From the NCBI RefSeq assembly GCF_030116705.1, contig NZ_JAOTIK010000001.1, positions 186,001 to 250,000 of the forward strand: DNA of 64,000 nucleotides, written 5' to 3'. This document shows, piece after piece, positions 43,571 to 52,424 of this stretch. The position numbers and the translations under genes are program-made. The notes beneath the pieces were generated by a model that was given only the letters and a program-made list of their open reading frames with translations, did no database searches and was not told where the DNA came from. Source of the stretch: Streptomyces sp. ML-6. GTDB taxonomy: Bacteria; Actinomycetota; Actinomycetes; Streptomycetales; Streptomycetaceae. Every line of letters begins with the position of its first letter. The stretch's first letter is position 1.

Positions 43571-44521
43571 ATGAACCTCGTCAACTGGGGCCGTTTCGGC
43601 CTGCTGGCCGCCCTGTGGGGCTGCAGCTTCGCCTTCATCAAGATGTCCCTGGAGGCCTTCGCGCCCCTCCAGCTCGCCTCGGGCCGGCTGATCGTCGGCG
43701 CCCTGGTCGTCCTCGGCATCCTCGCCCTGAAGCGGCTCTCCTTCCCCTCCCGGAAGCTCTGGGGACACATCGCCGTCGCCTCCGTCTTCGGCAACGTCGT
43801 CCCCTTCACCCTCTTCGCCATCGGTGAGCAGCACACCACTGCGACCACGGCCGGGGTGATCCAGGGCGCGACTCCTCTCATCACGCTGGGCGTCGCCGCG
43901 CTCGCGCTCTCCGAGGAGAAGCCGACGGCCCGCAAGGTGGCCGGTCTGGTCGGTGGGTTCATCGGGCTGATCGTGGTCGTCGGACCGTGGAACACCGATG
44001 GTTTCGGCACGATCGGCGGGCAGCTCGCCTGCGTCGGCGCCGCGGCGAGCTATGCCGTCAGCTTCGTCTACATCCGCCGCTTCATCGGTCCCCACAAGCT
44101 GCCGGCGCTCTCCGTGACCGCCGCCCAGCTGAGCATGGCGGCCGTCATCACCGTGGTGGTCACCACGCTCATGACCGGCTGGACCCTGCACGGTGACCTC
44201 ACCCTCAAGCCCCTGCTCGCCCTGCTGGTCCTCGGTGCCGCCTCCACGGGTATCGCGTTCGCCCTGCTCAACCGGCTGATCGCGGAGGCCGGTCCGACCA
44301 CGGCGTCCGGTGTGAACTATCTCGTGCCGGTGTTCTCCGTCGTCGTCGGGGTGCTGGCCCTGGGCGAGCCGTTGACCTGGAACGTGCCGTTGGGCGGTGT
44401 GGTCGTGATCGCCGCGCTCGCCGTCGCGGAGGGGCGTGTCTCCGCCCTGTCCCGGCGGGCGAAAACGGCGCCGCCGGCGCCGGTCGCGGCCGCCCGTGTG
44501 CCGGAGAAGTCCTGCCCGTAA
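43571..44521 (+). CDS. EamA-family (DMT) exporter
   Basis: 316 aa with ten hydrophobic helices in two EamA repeats (LLAALWGCSFAFIKMSLEAF starts the first, GQLACVGAAASYAVSFVYI the second). Preceded by an AGGAGA ribosome site. EamA proteins export amino acids and their analogues, so this is the likely exporter and self-protection of the pathway. A strong terminator follows. Confidence 0.9.
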   Translation: MNLVNWGRFGLLAALWGCSFAFIKMSLEAFAPLQLASGRLIVGALVVLGILALKRLSFPSRKLWGHIAVASVFGNVVPFTLFAIGEQHTTATTAGVIQGATPLITLGVAALALSEEKPTARKVAGLVGGFIGLIVVVGPWNTDGFGTIGGQLACVGAAASYAVSFVYIRRFIGPHKLPALSVTAAQLSMAAVITVVVTTLMTGWTLHGDLTLKPLLALLVLGAASTGIAFALLNRLIAEAGPTTASGVNYLVPVFSVVVGVLALGEPLTWNVPLGGVVVIAALAVAEGRVSALSRRAKTAPPAPVAAARVPEKSCP

Positions 44522-44885
44522 CGGGCCACAACACAACACGGCACAACACAGTCCAGCACGACACAACGCTGCACCACACGGAACGGCACGACACAACGCA
44601 GCACGACGCACTGAGCCGGGGCCGGCGCGGACACCCTTTCCGAGGGGTCCGCGCCGGCCCCGTTCCGTTGTGCGTTTTTCCTCAACTCCCTTTATTCACA
44701 ACGGAGTTGAGTTCCGCACGAAAGGGCTTCCGGTACGGGACGGTTCCCGCTCATCTCCTTCTCCGTGGTAGCGAAGCGGGAGTACGGCGGGACCGGCCGG
44801 GACGAACGTGGAAGCACAGGACGAGGACGGGACCACCCTCCCCGCCCTCCCCTCGTCTCCTCCCCACCTCCAAGGAGCCCTTCGC
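44522..44885. other. Intergenic region: low-complexity run, terminator, promoter
   Basis: 364 bp. Positions 44527-44612 are almost free of T, made of repeated CACAACACAAC/CACGACACAAC units. The terminator is at 44618-44661. The remaining 220 bp leads to the bicupin gene and should contain its promoter. Confidence 0.6.
44618..44661 (+). terminator. Strong terminator after the EamA gene
   Basis: A perfect 15-bp stem (GGGGCCGGCGCGGAC, 44618-44632; GTCCGCGCCGGCCCC, 44647-44661) with a 14-base loop, followed shortly by a TTTTT run near 44675. It divides the plus-strand genes of the cluster into two operons. Confidence 0.9.
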
Positions 44886-45713
44886 ATGACGCGCACATCC
44901 GCCTCGGGAACCCTCGCCGCGTCCCCCCTCGGGGACGCCCGGATCGTCACGGCCGCCGAGTTCGTCTTCGCCCCGCTGCCCGGCCGGCGCACCACCCTCG
45001 CCACCCCGGTGAGCCCCGCCGCGGGCGCCACGCACGTCACCCTGCACGTCGTGCGCATCGCGGCGGGCGAGTCCTTCGGCCCGGACGGGAGCGTCGGGGA
45101 GGAGAACACCGCGGTCGTCTTCGACGGCTGCGGCACCGCGACGGTCGGCTCCCGCAGCCACCGGGTCGAACGGTCCCACGCCGTGTACGCGCCCACCGGG
45201 CAGGCCCTGAGCCTCACGGCCGGCACCGAGGGGCTGACCGTCTACATCTGGCGCACACCGCTCGCGGCGGGCCGCCGGCCCGGCACGGACCCCGAGCCCT
45301 TCTCCACCCTCTGGGACGAGACCACCCAGCTGCGCGGCTTCGGCGGCACCGGCCAGATCACCCCCGACGCCGACCGCGCCACCATGAACTTCGTCTTCTG
45401 GCCCGGCAACGGCAGCAGCCAGCTCTGCCTGCACTGCGGCATCCAGCAGCCGGGCCAGACCTTCAACGTGCATCTGCACCCCGACAGCGACGAGGCGTTC
45501 ATCGCCTTCGAGGGCATCGGCCAGATGTACCTGCGCGACCGCTGGATCGACGTCGCCGCCGGGGACGTCCTGTACGCGGCGCCCGGCGTCCTGCACGGGG
45601 CGCGCAACCCGCACACCGGTCCCGACGCCCGTCGCTTCGTGACCTGCGGCGGTCCCAGCCCGTACGACCCGGCGCTCTACTCCGCCGCCGGTCTCTCCTC
45701 CGACGTCAGGTGA
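44886..45713 (+). CDS. Bicupin protein
   Basis: 275 aa with two cupin barrels. The second, C-terminal one has metal ligands in NVHLHPDSDEAFIAFEG and APGVLHGARNP. The first (ENTAVVFDGCGTATVG...) has lost its His ligands. The size and the single active C-terminal site are similar to (S)-ureidoglycine aminohydrolase-type bicupins, which would fit a pathway with a dihydroorotase-like enzyme, but this is inference. An AAGGAG site precedes ATG 44886. First gene of the second operon. Confidence 0.82.
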   Translation: MTRTSASGTLAASPLGDARIVTAAEFVFAPLPGRRTTLATPVSPAAGATHVTLHVVRIAAGESFGPDGSVGEENTAVVFDGCGTATVGSRSHRVERSHAVYAPTGQALSLTAGTEGLTVYIWRTPLAAGRRPGTDPEPFSTLWDETTQLRGFGGTGQITPDADRATMNFVFWPGNGSSQLCLHCGIQQPGQTFNVHLHPDSDEAFIAFEGIGQMYLRDRWIDVAAGDVLYAAPGVLHGARNPHTGPDARRFVTCGGPSPYDPALYSAAGLSSDVR

Positions 45714-45721
45714 TCTGAGCC

Positions 45722-47581
45722 ATGTGCCGTATCCACGGATCCTTCCACGCCCGCACCACCGCCCAGGAAATGCGCCACGTCGCCGCCCTCCAGCACCACG
45801 GCGGGCCCGATGCCCAGTCCTTCGCCCAGCAGTCGGGCTGGGCCCTCGGCAACAACCGGTTGTCGATCATGGACCCCGAGGGCGGTGCCCAGCCCTACCG
45901 CCTCGGTGACATCACCGTCGTCTTCAACGGCGAGCTCTACAACCACGACCGGTTGCGCACCGAACTCATCAGGCAGGGCTTCCACTTCGAGGACCGGTGC
46001 GACGGATCGATCCTGCCGGCGCTGTACCTCACGTACGGCGAGCGGTTCGCCGAGCAGCTCGACGGCATGTTTTCCGTCGCCGTCATGGACCTGCGGCGCG
46101 CCCCGCGCCTCGTGATCGCCACCGACGCCTCCGGGATGAAGCCGCTCTACTACCACTGGGAGGAGCGCAGCGGCCGCTTCCACTTCGCCTCGGAGCTGCC
46201 CGCCCTCCTCGGCTTCACCGACGTACGCCCCTACGAGGACGAACTGGGCCTGCACACCTACCTGTCGGCGAAGACCCCCTTCGGCCAGCGGACCATGTTC
46301 CGGGGCATCGACGTCCTGCCGCCGGCCGCCACCGCGGTCGTGACCCGGGAGGCGGGTCTTCGTCTCTGCACCCGGCGGATGGGATACGAGTCCGCCCCGC
46401 CGGTCGCCGAGGAGCGCAGCCTCGCCCACGCGGGCGAGGAACTGCGCGAGCTGCTGGCCTGCGAGGTCTCCCGGCTGCTCGTCGCCGACGCGCCGGTCGC
46501 CGCCATCACCTCCGGCGGGCTCGACTCCAGCCTGGTCACGGCGCTCGCCGCGCGTTCCCTGCACGACCGGGGCGCGTCCGGGGCGCTGCACACCTTCAAC
46601 ATCGCCTACACCGGGGACTGGCCCGGGGACGAGCGTGCCTTCGCCGCGGAGGTCTCCCGGCACACCGGCACGGTGCACCACCAGGTGGAGATCGACCCGG
46701 CCACCTTCCCGGACCTGATGGGCGATGTCGTGCGCCACCTCGGCCAGCCCAACGCCGATCCGATCACCCTCAGCACCTTCTCGCTCTTCCGGGCGGTCCG
46801 CGACGCGGGCTTCAAGGTCGCCCTGACCGGGGACGCCGCCGACGAACTCTTCGGCGGGTACGCCCGCATGACGCAGGCGCTCGCCGCGCCCGAGGGGGCG
46901 GACTGGGCCGGTGCCTACCTGGACCACCTGGCCGCCGTCCCCCGTGCGCTGCGCGACGAGCTGTACACCGCCGAGTACGCGGAGCTGGTCCTCTCCCCCG
47001 GCATGTCGCCCATGCCGCCGGGCCTCACGGACATGCTCGCGTACGGCACGGGCAGCCGGCTCCAGCGCATCTGCCGGATCGAGCAGCGCTACCGGCTTCC
47101 CGCGTACCACCTGCGCCGGGTCGACCACCTGTCGATGGCGAGCTCGGTGGAGGCCCGGCTCCCGTTCTGCCAGCCGAGCATCGTGCGCTACGCGGCGACA
47201 CTGCCCGACCAGCACCGCACCGTTCCCGGGGTCGGCGTCAAGCGCGCGCTGTACCGCGCCGCCGAGGGGCTGCTGCCCGACAGCGTGCTGAACCGGCCCA
47301 AGCAGCCGTTCACCCTGCCGATCACGGCGATGCTGGCCCCCGGCCAGCGGCTGTGGGCGATGGCCCGTGACGTCCTGTCCCCGCAGGCGCTGCGGTCCGA
47401 CGGGCGGTTGCGGTACGAGGCCGTCGACGCCCTCTTCGCCGAGCAGGCCGCCCGGCCGTCCGACAGCGTGTCCCTGGCGCTCTGGGCGCTGATGTCGCAC
47501 CAGATGTGGCGCAGCGAGTTCTTCGGCAGGTCCGCCGGAAGGGCTCCGCGCACGCGTGAACTGGCGGTGGCCACCGGATGA
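45722..47581 (+). CDS. Asparagine-synthetase-like amidotransferase
   Basis: 619 aa. The N-terminal Cys2 (MCRIHGSF) and NGELYNH mark an active class II glutaminase. The synthetase domain has the PP-loop SGGLDSSLV and the adenylate-binding GDAADELFGGY. In secondary metabolism these enzymes make amides, hydrazides or beta-lactams by acyl-adenylate chemistry. It overlaps the next gene as ATGA. Confidence 0.9.
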   Translation: MCRIHGSFHARTTAQEMRHVAALQHHGGPDAQSFAQQSGWALGNNRLSIMDPEGGAQPYRLGDITVVFNGELYNHDRLRTELIRQGFHFEDRCDGSILPALYLTYGERFAEQLDGMFSVAVMDLRRAPRLVIATDASGMKPLYYHWEERSGRFHFASELPALLGFTDVRPYEDELGLHTYLSAKTPFGQRTMFRGIDVLPPAATAVVTREAGLRLCTRRMGYESAPPVAEERSLAHAGEELRELLACEVSRLLVADAPVAAITSGGLDSSLVTALAARSLHDRGASGALHTFNIAYTGDWPGDERAFAAEVSRHTGTVHHQVEIDPATFPDLMGDVVRHLGQPNADPITLSTFSLFRAVRDAGFKVALTGDAADELFGGYARMTQALAAPEGADWAGAYLDHLAAVPRALRDELYTAEYAELVLSPGMSPMPPGLTDMLAYGTGSRLQRICRIEQRYRLPAYHLRRVDHLSMASSVEARLPFCQPSIVRYAATLPDQHRTVPGVGVKRALYRAAEGLLPDSVLNRPKQPFTLPITAMLAPGQRLWAMARDVLSPQALRSDGRLRYEAVDALFAEQAARPSDSVSLALWALMSHQMWRSEFFGRSAGRAPRTRELAVATG

Positions 47582-48678
47582 GCGTCTCCCTCGCCCGGGC
47601 GCACGGCGCGCCCTGTCCCACGGCCGTCCTGGACGGCCGCGACTTCCCCGAATCCGAACCCCAACTGCTGGGCGCGCTGGCCGACTTGCGGGCGGAGATG
47701 TCCGGGCAGGGTGCCGGCGACGTGCTCAAGAACGCCATCGTGCGCCCCTCCCGCCACCCGCTGTTCGACCTCGACTACCGGTTCGTGCAGTCCCTTCCGC
47801 AGAGTCACGACAGCTTCGACCTGCGCGGTTCCTGCGGGCACTCGATCCTGGCCGCCGTCGAGGCGGCCGCCCGCACCGGCATGATCCAGCCGTTGGTACC
47901 GGGCTGCCGGGTCCGGGTCAACGTGCTCAACAACGGCGACAACGTGGTCTGCGAGACCGAGGAGACCTCCGACGGCGGCACCCGGTTCACCGCCCACTTC
48001 CTGTGCTCGCCGCCGCTGCGGCTGCCGGAGCTCCTGATGACGGGCGACCCGGTGACCCGGGTCCCCTTCGAGGGCCGGGCCGTGCCCGTCTCGCTGGTGT
48101 CGATGGGCAATCCCTACGCCTTCGTCGACGCCTCGCACCTCGGGGCGGGCACTCCCGGGCGGCTCTTCGCGGACGACCCCCACCTGTTCGACGTCATGAC
48201 CCGGCTGCGGATCGCGGTCTGCGAATCGCTGGGCTGGGACACCTTCGGTGCCTTCCCGAAGATCGCGGCCCTGCTGCCGCAGGAGGGCGGGGGGCTGTTC
48301 GTGCGGGCCGTGTCCGTACCGTCCTGGCATCCCACCGTCGCGCTCACCGGCGCGATCTGCCTGGGCGCCGCCGCCGGCATCGCGGACACCGTGCCCTGGT
48401 CCCTGTCGGGGCGGGAGGCGCAGGACCCCGACGCGCTCCTGCCGGTACGCACCCCCGGCGGCTGCGTACGGGTTGCCGCCCATTCGACGCACGGCCCCGA
48501 CGGGGAACGCAGGCTCGCCTGGGTGTCCGTCGCCGAGAAGCAGGTCGAGTACCGGGGGCTGCTGCCGCGTCCCCGGCCCACGGCCCCGCAGAACGGTTTC
48601 ACCGCCCCCCGCCCCTCCGTACTCCCCCCGTCCGACCGCGTATCCGAGGAGACCCCGTGGGTTCCGTTGACAGCCTGA
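47578..48678 (+). CDS. PrpF-like isomerase (DapF fold)
   Basis: 366 aa. The two catalytic Cys of the PrpF/DapF superfamily are seen in DLRGSCGHSILAAVEAA and HPTVALTGAICLGAAA. PrpF members isomerise double bonds; DapF relatives epimerise amino acids by a two-Cys base pair. In D-cycloserine biosynthesis a DapF-fold enzyme inverts O-ureidoserine, so an epimerase role is possible here. It is translationally coupled to the amidotransferase; its 3' end overlaps the next gene by 22 bp. Confidence 0.82.
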   Translation: MSVSLARAHGAPCPTAVLDGRDFPESEPQLLGALADLRAEMSGQGAGDVLKNAIVRPSRHPLFDLDYRFVQSLPQSHDSFDLRGSCGHSILAAVEAAARTGMIQPLVPGCRVRVNVLNNGDNVVCETEETSDGGTRFTAHFLCSPPLRLPELLMTGDPVTRVPFEGRAVPVSLVSMGNPYAFVDASHLGAGTPGRLFADDPHLFDVMTRLRIAVCESLGWDTFGAFPKIAALLPQEGGGLFVRAVSVPSWHPTVALTGAICLGAAAGIADTVPWSLSGREAQDPDALLPVRTPGGCVRVAAHSTHGPDGERRLAWVSVAEKQVEYRGLLPRPRPTAPQNGFTAPRPSVLPPSDRVSEETPWVPLTA

Positions 48679-49907
48679 CCGCCGTGCGTGGGAGCGCATC
48701 CGCGCGGGTACTGACCGACGCGCACTCCGTCGCTCCGTTCGCCGCGGCCGACGCCCGCTGGGCGGGTCGCGCCGACACCTCCCGGGCCGCCTCCACGGTC
48801 CCCTCGCCCGAGGTGCTGAGCCGACTGGCGGCCTGTGCCGAGGCGGCCGACCTCAGCGGGGAGCCGGACAGCGAGGCCGTCGCCGTGCTCCGCGGGAGCG
48901 GACTGCTCGCGCTCGTCGTCCCCAAGTCCCACGGCGGGGCCGGGGCCGACGCGGTGGCGCTCAACACCTGTGTCGAGCAGGTCGCCTCGGTGAACGCGTC
49001 CGCCGCGATCATGCTCTTCCAGCACTGCGCCGTCACCAGCCGGATCGTCGAGAACGGCACCCCCGCCCAGCACCGCGAGCTGCTGCCCAGACTGGCCGGG
49101 GGCCAGTGGCTGGCCGCCTCCGCGTGGTCGGAGAGCGGGGCCGGGGCGGACAAGAAGAACCTCGCGACCCAGGCCCGTCGCACCTCCGACGGGGGGTGGG
49201 TGCTGGACGGGGCGAAGTCCTTCACCACCAGTGCGGGGCTCGCGGACGTGTATCTCGTCCTGGCCCAGTCGCAGGACGATTCCCCCGCGCCGGCCGCCGC
49301 GTCGCGGGACACCGGGTACGGTGCCGCCGGGCAGACCTTCTTCCTGGTCCCCGGGAGCCATCCGGGGCTGGTGCCCGACACGTCGATGCGGCTGTCCGGG
49401 ATGCGCGGCTCCGCCACCGGTTTCGTGTCCGTGCGGGAGTGCCACGTCCCGGACTCCGCGCGGCTGGGCGCGCCGGGCGTCGCCGCCTCCATCATCGCCC
49501 GGGTCCGCGACAGCGGCGCCTCGCTCGGCGCGGTCGCCGTGGGCATCGCCCAGGCCGCGCTCGACGTGGCGCACCACCACGCCGAACGTCGCGGGCTCCA
49601 CGCCCACCAGGCGGTCCGTCACCGCCTGGTGGACCTGGCCACCGAGGTCGAGACCGCCCGCGCGGTGGTGGAACGGGCGGGTCGGCGCACCTCGGCCGAC
49701 CCGGGGCTGACCACGCTCCACTCCAAGCTGGCCGCCTCCGCGGCGGCCGAGCGGGTGGTGGCGGACGTCGCCCGGTTCCTCGGCTCGGCCGGATACGTCG
49801 AGACGCACCCGATCAACCGGTTCGGGCGCGACGCCCGTGCCGTCGCCCTGATGGGACCGACCAACGACCTCTGCAAGGAACTGGTGAGTCTGCCGTGGAA
49901 ACGTTGA
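48657..49907 (+). CDS. Acyl-CoA-dehydrogenase-like flavoprotein, probable monooxygenase
   Basis: 416 aa with the ACAD fold (LVVPKSHGGAGADAVALN, ASAWSESGAGADKKNL, DGAKSFTTSAGLADVYLVLA, GMRGSATGFVSVRECHVP). The C-terminal position of the catalytic Glu in dehydrogenases (usually YEGT) reads LMGPTNDL, so the base is absent. Together with the flavin reductase two genes later this points to a class D flavin-dependent monooxygenase, such as the N-hydroxylating enzymes of the KijD3 or DnmZ type. GTG 48657 has a GAGGAG site. Confidence 0.85.
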   Translation: MGSVDSLTAVRGSASARVLTDAHSVAPFAAADARWAGRADTSRAASTVPSPEVLSRLAACAEAADLSGEPDSEAVAVLRGSGLLALVVPKSHGGAGADAVALNTCVEQVASVNASAAIMLFQHCAVTSRIVENGTPAQHRELLPRLAGGQWLAASAWSESGAGADKKNLATQARRTSDGGWVLDGAKSFTTSAGLADVYLVLAQSQDDSPAPAAASRDTGYGAAGQTFFLVPGSHPGLVPDTSMRLSGMRGSATGFVSVRECHVPDSARLGAPGVAASIIARVRDSGASLGAVAVGIAQAALDVAHHHAERRGLHAHQAVRHRLVDLATEVETARAVVERAGRRTSADPGLTTLHSKLAASAAAERVVADVARFLGSAGYVETHPINRFGRDARAVALMGPTNDLCKELVSLPWKR

Positions 49908-51382
49908 AAACCTCCCCCTCCTCCCGTATGTCCCCGTCCTCCCCCCAGGGGTCCGCCGCAGCGGCCGACCTGGTGGTGGAGGGAGGCCGTCTCGTCACCC
50001 CCGAGGGCGTCGTCGAGGGCGCTGTCGTCGTCCGCGACGGCCGGATCGCAGCTCTTGTCGCCCCCGGCGACCCGCTGCCCGCCGGACCGCGCCTGGACGC
50101 CCGGGGCCGGTACGTCCTGCCGGGCCTCATCGATTCCCACGTGCACTTCCGCACTCCCGGTCTGGAGCACAAGGAGACCTGGGAGAGCGGCAGCCGGGCG
50201 GCCCTCGCCGGCGGGGTCACGACCGTCATGGATATGCCCAACACCCGTCCGCCGTCGCTCGACACGGCATCGCTCCGGGCGAAGGCGGCCCTGATAGCGG
50301 GCCGCTCCTACGTGGACCACCGCTTCCACATGGGGGCGGACCCAGACCACCCCGAGATACTCGCCGGCCTGGACCCGGCCGTCGCGACCTCCGCGAAGGC
50401 GTTCATGGCCGGGCACCACACCGCGCCCGTGGTCTTCCGCGAGGCGCACCAGCTGGAGGCGGCCTTCGCCGCGGCCTCGCGCGGCGGCGTCCGTCTCGTG
50501 CTGCACGCCGAGGACCAGCACGTCTTCGACCTGCTCGACTCCCGCAGCGGCGAACCCGATTCGTACGGCGCCTACGAACCCCACCGGCCGCGTTCCGGGG
50601 CGATCGTCGCGGTCGCCAAGGTGGTCCACCTGGTGCGCACCCACGGCACCAAGGTGCACGTACTCCACGTGTCGTCGGCCGAGGAGACCGACCTGCTGGT
50701 CGCCGCGGCCGCCGAGGGACTGCCGATCAGTTTCGAGGTCACCGGGCACCACCTGTCGTTCACCGACCACGACACGGCCCGGCGCGGTCCCCGGACCCGG
50801 CTCTCCCCGGCGATCCGTGCCCCGCGCGACCGCGAGCGGCTCTGGCAGGCGGTGCTCAACGGGGAGGCGGCCACCATCGGCAGCGACCACGCCCCGCACA
50901 CCGTCGAGGAGAAGAACCGTCCGCCGGCCGAGGCACCCCCCGGTCTGCCCGGTGTCCAGGAACTCGCCGTCTCCGTGTGGACGGGCCTGCTCGCACGGGG
51001 TGTCGAGCCCGACGCCGCAGCGTCCCATCTCGCGCGGTTGATGGGTACGGGACCGGCCGACCTGTTCGGGCTGGCCGGCAAGGGCCGGCTGGCGGTGGGC
51101 GCGGACGCCGATCTGGCGCTCCTCGACCCGGCGGCGCGGTGGCAGCTCTCCGCGGGGCACGTGCAGTCGCTGTGCGGCTGGTCGGCCTACGAGGGCTGGA
51201 TGTTCACCGGCCGGTTCACCACGGTGGTGCGGGGCGGCCGGGTGGTCTGGGACCTGGTCCGCGGAACCGTGGGCGAGCCCCTCGGCCGGTGGCTGCCGGG
51301 GCCGGCCCTTCCGGCCGCGGATCTCCCCGGGGCGCAGTCCCCGGCCACACCGGCCCGGGAACTGGAAGGGGCGGTCCGATGA
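49895..51382 (+). CDS. Dihydroorotase/hydantoinase-family cyclic amidohydrolase
   Basis: 495 aa. All metal ligands of the type I family appear: HVHFR, the carbamylated Lys in SAKAFMAGH, the His in LHAEDQH, the His in LHVSSAEE and the Asp in SDHAPHT. The enzyme opens or closes cyclic amides or ureides. GTG 49895 would overlap the ACAD gene by 13 bp; ATG 49928 is an alternative but lacks a ribosome site. It is not in a pyrimidine operon, so a pathway role is likely. Confidence 0.86.
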   Translation: METLKTSPSSRMSPSSPQGSAAAADLVVEGGRLVTPEGVVEGAVVVRDGRIAALVAPGDPLPAGPRLDARGRYVLPGLIDSHVHFRTPGLEHKETWESGSRAALAGGVTTVMDMPNTRPPSLDTASLRAKAALIAGRSYVDHRFHMGADPDHPEILAGLDPAVATSAKAFMAGHHTAPVVFREAHQLEAAFAAASRGGVRLVLHAEDQHVFDLLDSRSGEPDSYGAYEPHRPRSGAIVAVAKVVHLVRTHGTKVHVLHVSSAEETDLLVAAAAEGLPISFEVTGHHLSFTDHDTARRGPRTRLSPAIRAPRDRERLWQAVLNGEAATIGSDHAPHTVEEKNRPPAEAPPGLPGVQELAVSVWTGLLARGVEPDAAASHLARLMGTGPADLFGLAGKGRLAVGADADLALLDPAARWQLSAGHVQSLCGWSAYEGWMFTGRFTTVVRGGRVVWDLVRGTVGEPLGRWLPGPALPAADLPGAQSPATPARELEGAVR

Positions 51383-52002
51383 GCGCCACGACCCTGCTGG
51401 CCCAGTCCGTGCCGGGCCCGGCGACGGCCACCGCACCGGGGCTCGGGCTGCCGGACGCCGTCGCGGCCCCGGAGCCGGGAGCACCGCGCATGGTGATGTC
51501 CGGCGACATACCGGCCGACGAGTTCCGTGCCGCGATGGCGTCGCTCGCCGCCCCCGTCACGGTGGTGACGTGCTACGACAGGACGGGCAGTCCCCGGGGC
51601 CTGACGGCGAGCGCGGTGTCCTCGCTGTCGCTGGACCCCCCGCTGATCCTGGTCTGCCTGGACCGGGGCTCGCGCACCCATGACGTGCTCGTCGCGGCGG
51701 ACGCCTTCACGCTCCATCTGCTCGGCCCGGAGAACGAGGATCTGGCGAGGAAGTTCGCGGGCCCCACCGAGCAGCGGTTCGGGAACGTCCGGCTGGCTTC
51801 CGGCCCGACCTCGCGCCACGCGCCCCAACTGGCCGACAGCGCCCTGCGGTTGACCTGTGCACGGTACGACGCGATCGAGGCGGGGGACCACACGATCCTG
51901 GTGGGCCGGGTGGCCGCGTCCGACTGCCAGGGCCGTCCGGCGGGGGGCCTGGTCTGGCATCACAGGGGCTTCGCCCACGCGAGGCCGGTGCCGGGGCGCT
52001 GA
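51379..52002 (+). CDS. Flavin reductase, monooxygenase partner
   Basis: 207 aa. After an N-terminal extension of about 40 residues the flavin reductase domain begins (FRAAMASLAAPVTVVTCYD, GLTASAVSSLSLDPPLILVCL, FTLHLLGPENEDLARKFAG). The GD-H motif GDHTILVGRV that binds NAD(P)H is present. It starts in an ATGA overlap with the amidohydrolase and ends the operon before a terminator. It would supply reduced flavin to the ACAD-like enzyme. Confidence 0.9.
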   Translation: MSATTLLAQSVPGPATATAPGLGLPDAVAAPEPGAPRMVMSGDIPADEFRAAMASLAAPVTVVTCYDRTGSPRGLTASAVSSLSLDPPLILVCLDRGSRTHDVLVAADAFTLHLLGPENEDLARKFAGPTEQRFGNVRLASGPTSRHAPQLADSALRLTCARYDAIEAGDHTILVGRVAASDCQGRPAGGLVWHHRGFAHARPVPGR

Positions 52003-52424
52003 CCGGGCACCCCCGGTCCGGCCGGCCGTCACCGGCCGGCGAGTGCCGAACCATCCAGCGGCGGGGCCGTTCCCGGTGGCACGTACCGGGGACGCCCCCC
52101 GCTCGTTCGTTTCGCCCGTTCCATCCGTTCCATTCATTCTGTTCGGTCCGTTCGGTCCGTTCGGTCGAATGGGTCGCGACGCGCCGGTCCCGCCGTCGGC
52201 GGATGAGGTCGCGGAGGGCAGCAGGCCGTGGGCGAAGCACGCGTTGACGGCGTCGTCGACGCAGGTGTTGCCGTAGCACGGGCAGACTGCGTGGATACGG
52301 CCGGTACGGCGGTCGTCCGCACCGTTCGCCCCTCTGCGGCGTCCTTCAACGCCCACGGTTATTGTGCGCTGGACGGGTGTCCTGCGTTGCAAGCGCCGGA
52401 CACGGACGCGAGGGGAGAAGGCCA
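52003..52424. other. Intergenic region at the cluster's right edge
   Basis: 422 bp. It contains the terminator at 52021-52040 and a run of TTCGGTCCG-type repeats near 52140-52175. Reading frames here are not convincing; an antisense stretch with VCPCYGNTCVDDAVNACF draws the eye but has no proper start, stop or ribosome site. Confidence 0.5.
52021..52040 (+). terminator. Terminator of the biosynthetic operon
   Basis: GCCGGCCG (52021-52028) and CGGCCGGC (52033-52040) form a tight 8-bp stem with a 4-base loop, 19 bp after the flavin reductase stop. Confidence 0.7.

Noticed and set aside
44268..44685. Cys-rich minus-strand frames (such as RAGLCCAVLCCGPLR) as a possible peptide gene
   Set aside because: They are translations of the ACAACAC-rich low-complexity spacer and a terminator; no plausible start or ribosome site.
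39607..48678. D-cycloserine cluster
   Set aside because: SAT, CysK-like, DapF-fold and ATP-grasp-like genes are present, but there is no arginase-like DcsB or heme enzyme DcsA, the ATP-grasp protein lacks its ATP site, and several extra enzymes are present.
52150..52360. Antisense Cys motif VCPCYGNTCVDDAVNACF as a possible modified peptide
   Set aside because: The frame has no ribosome site and no stop for over a kilobase, running antisense through the flavin reductase gene.
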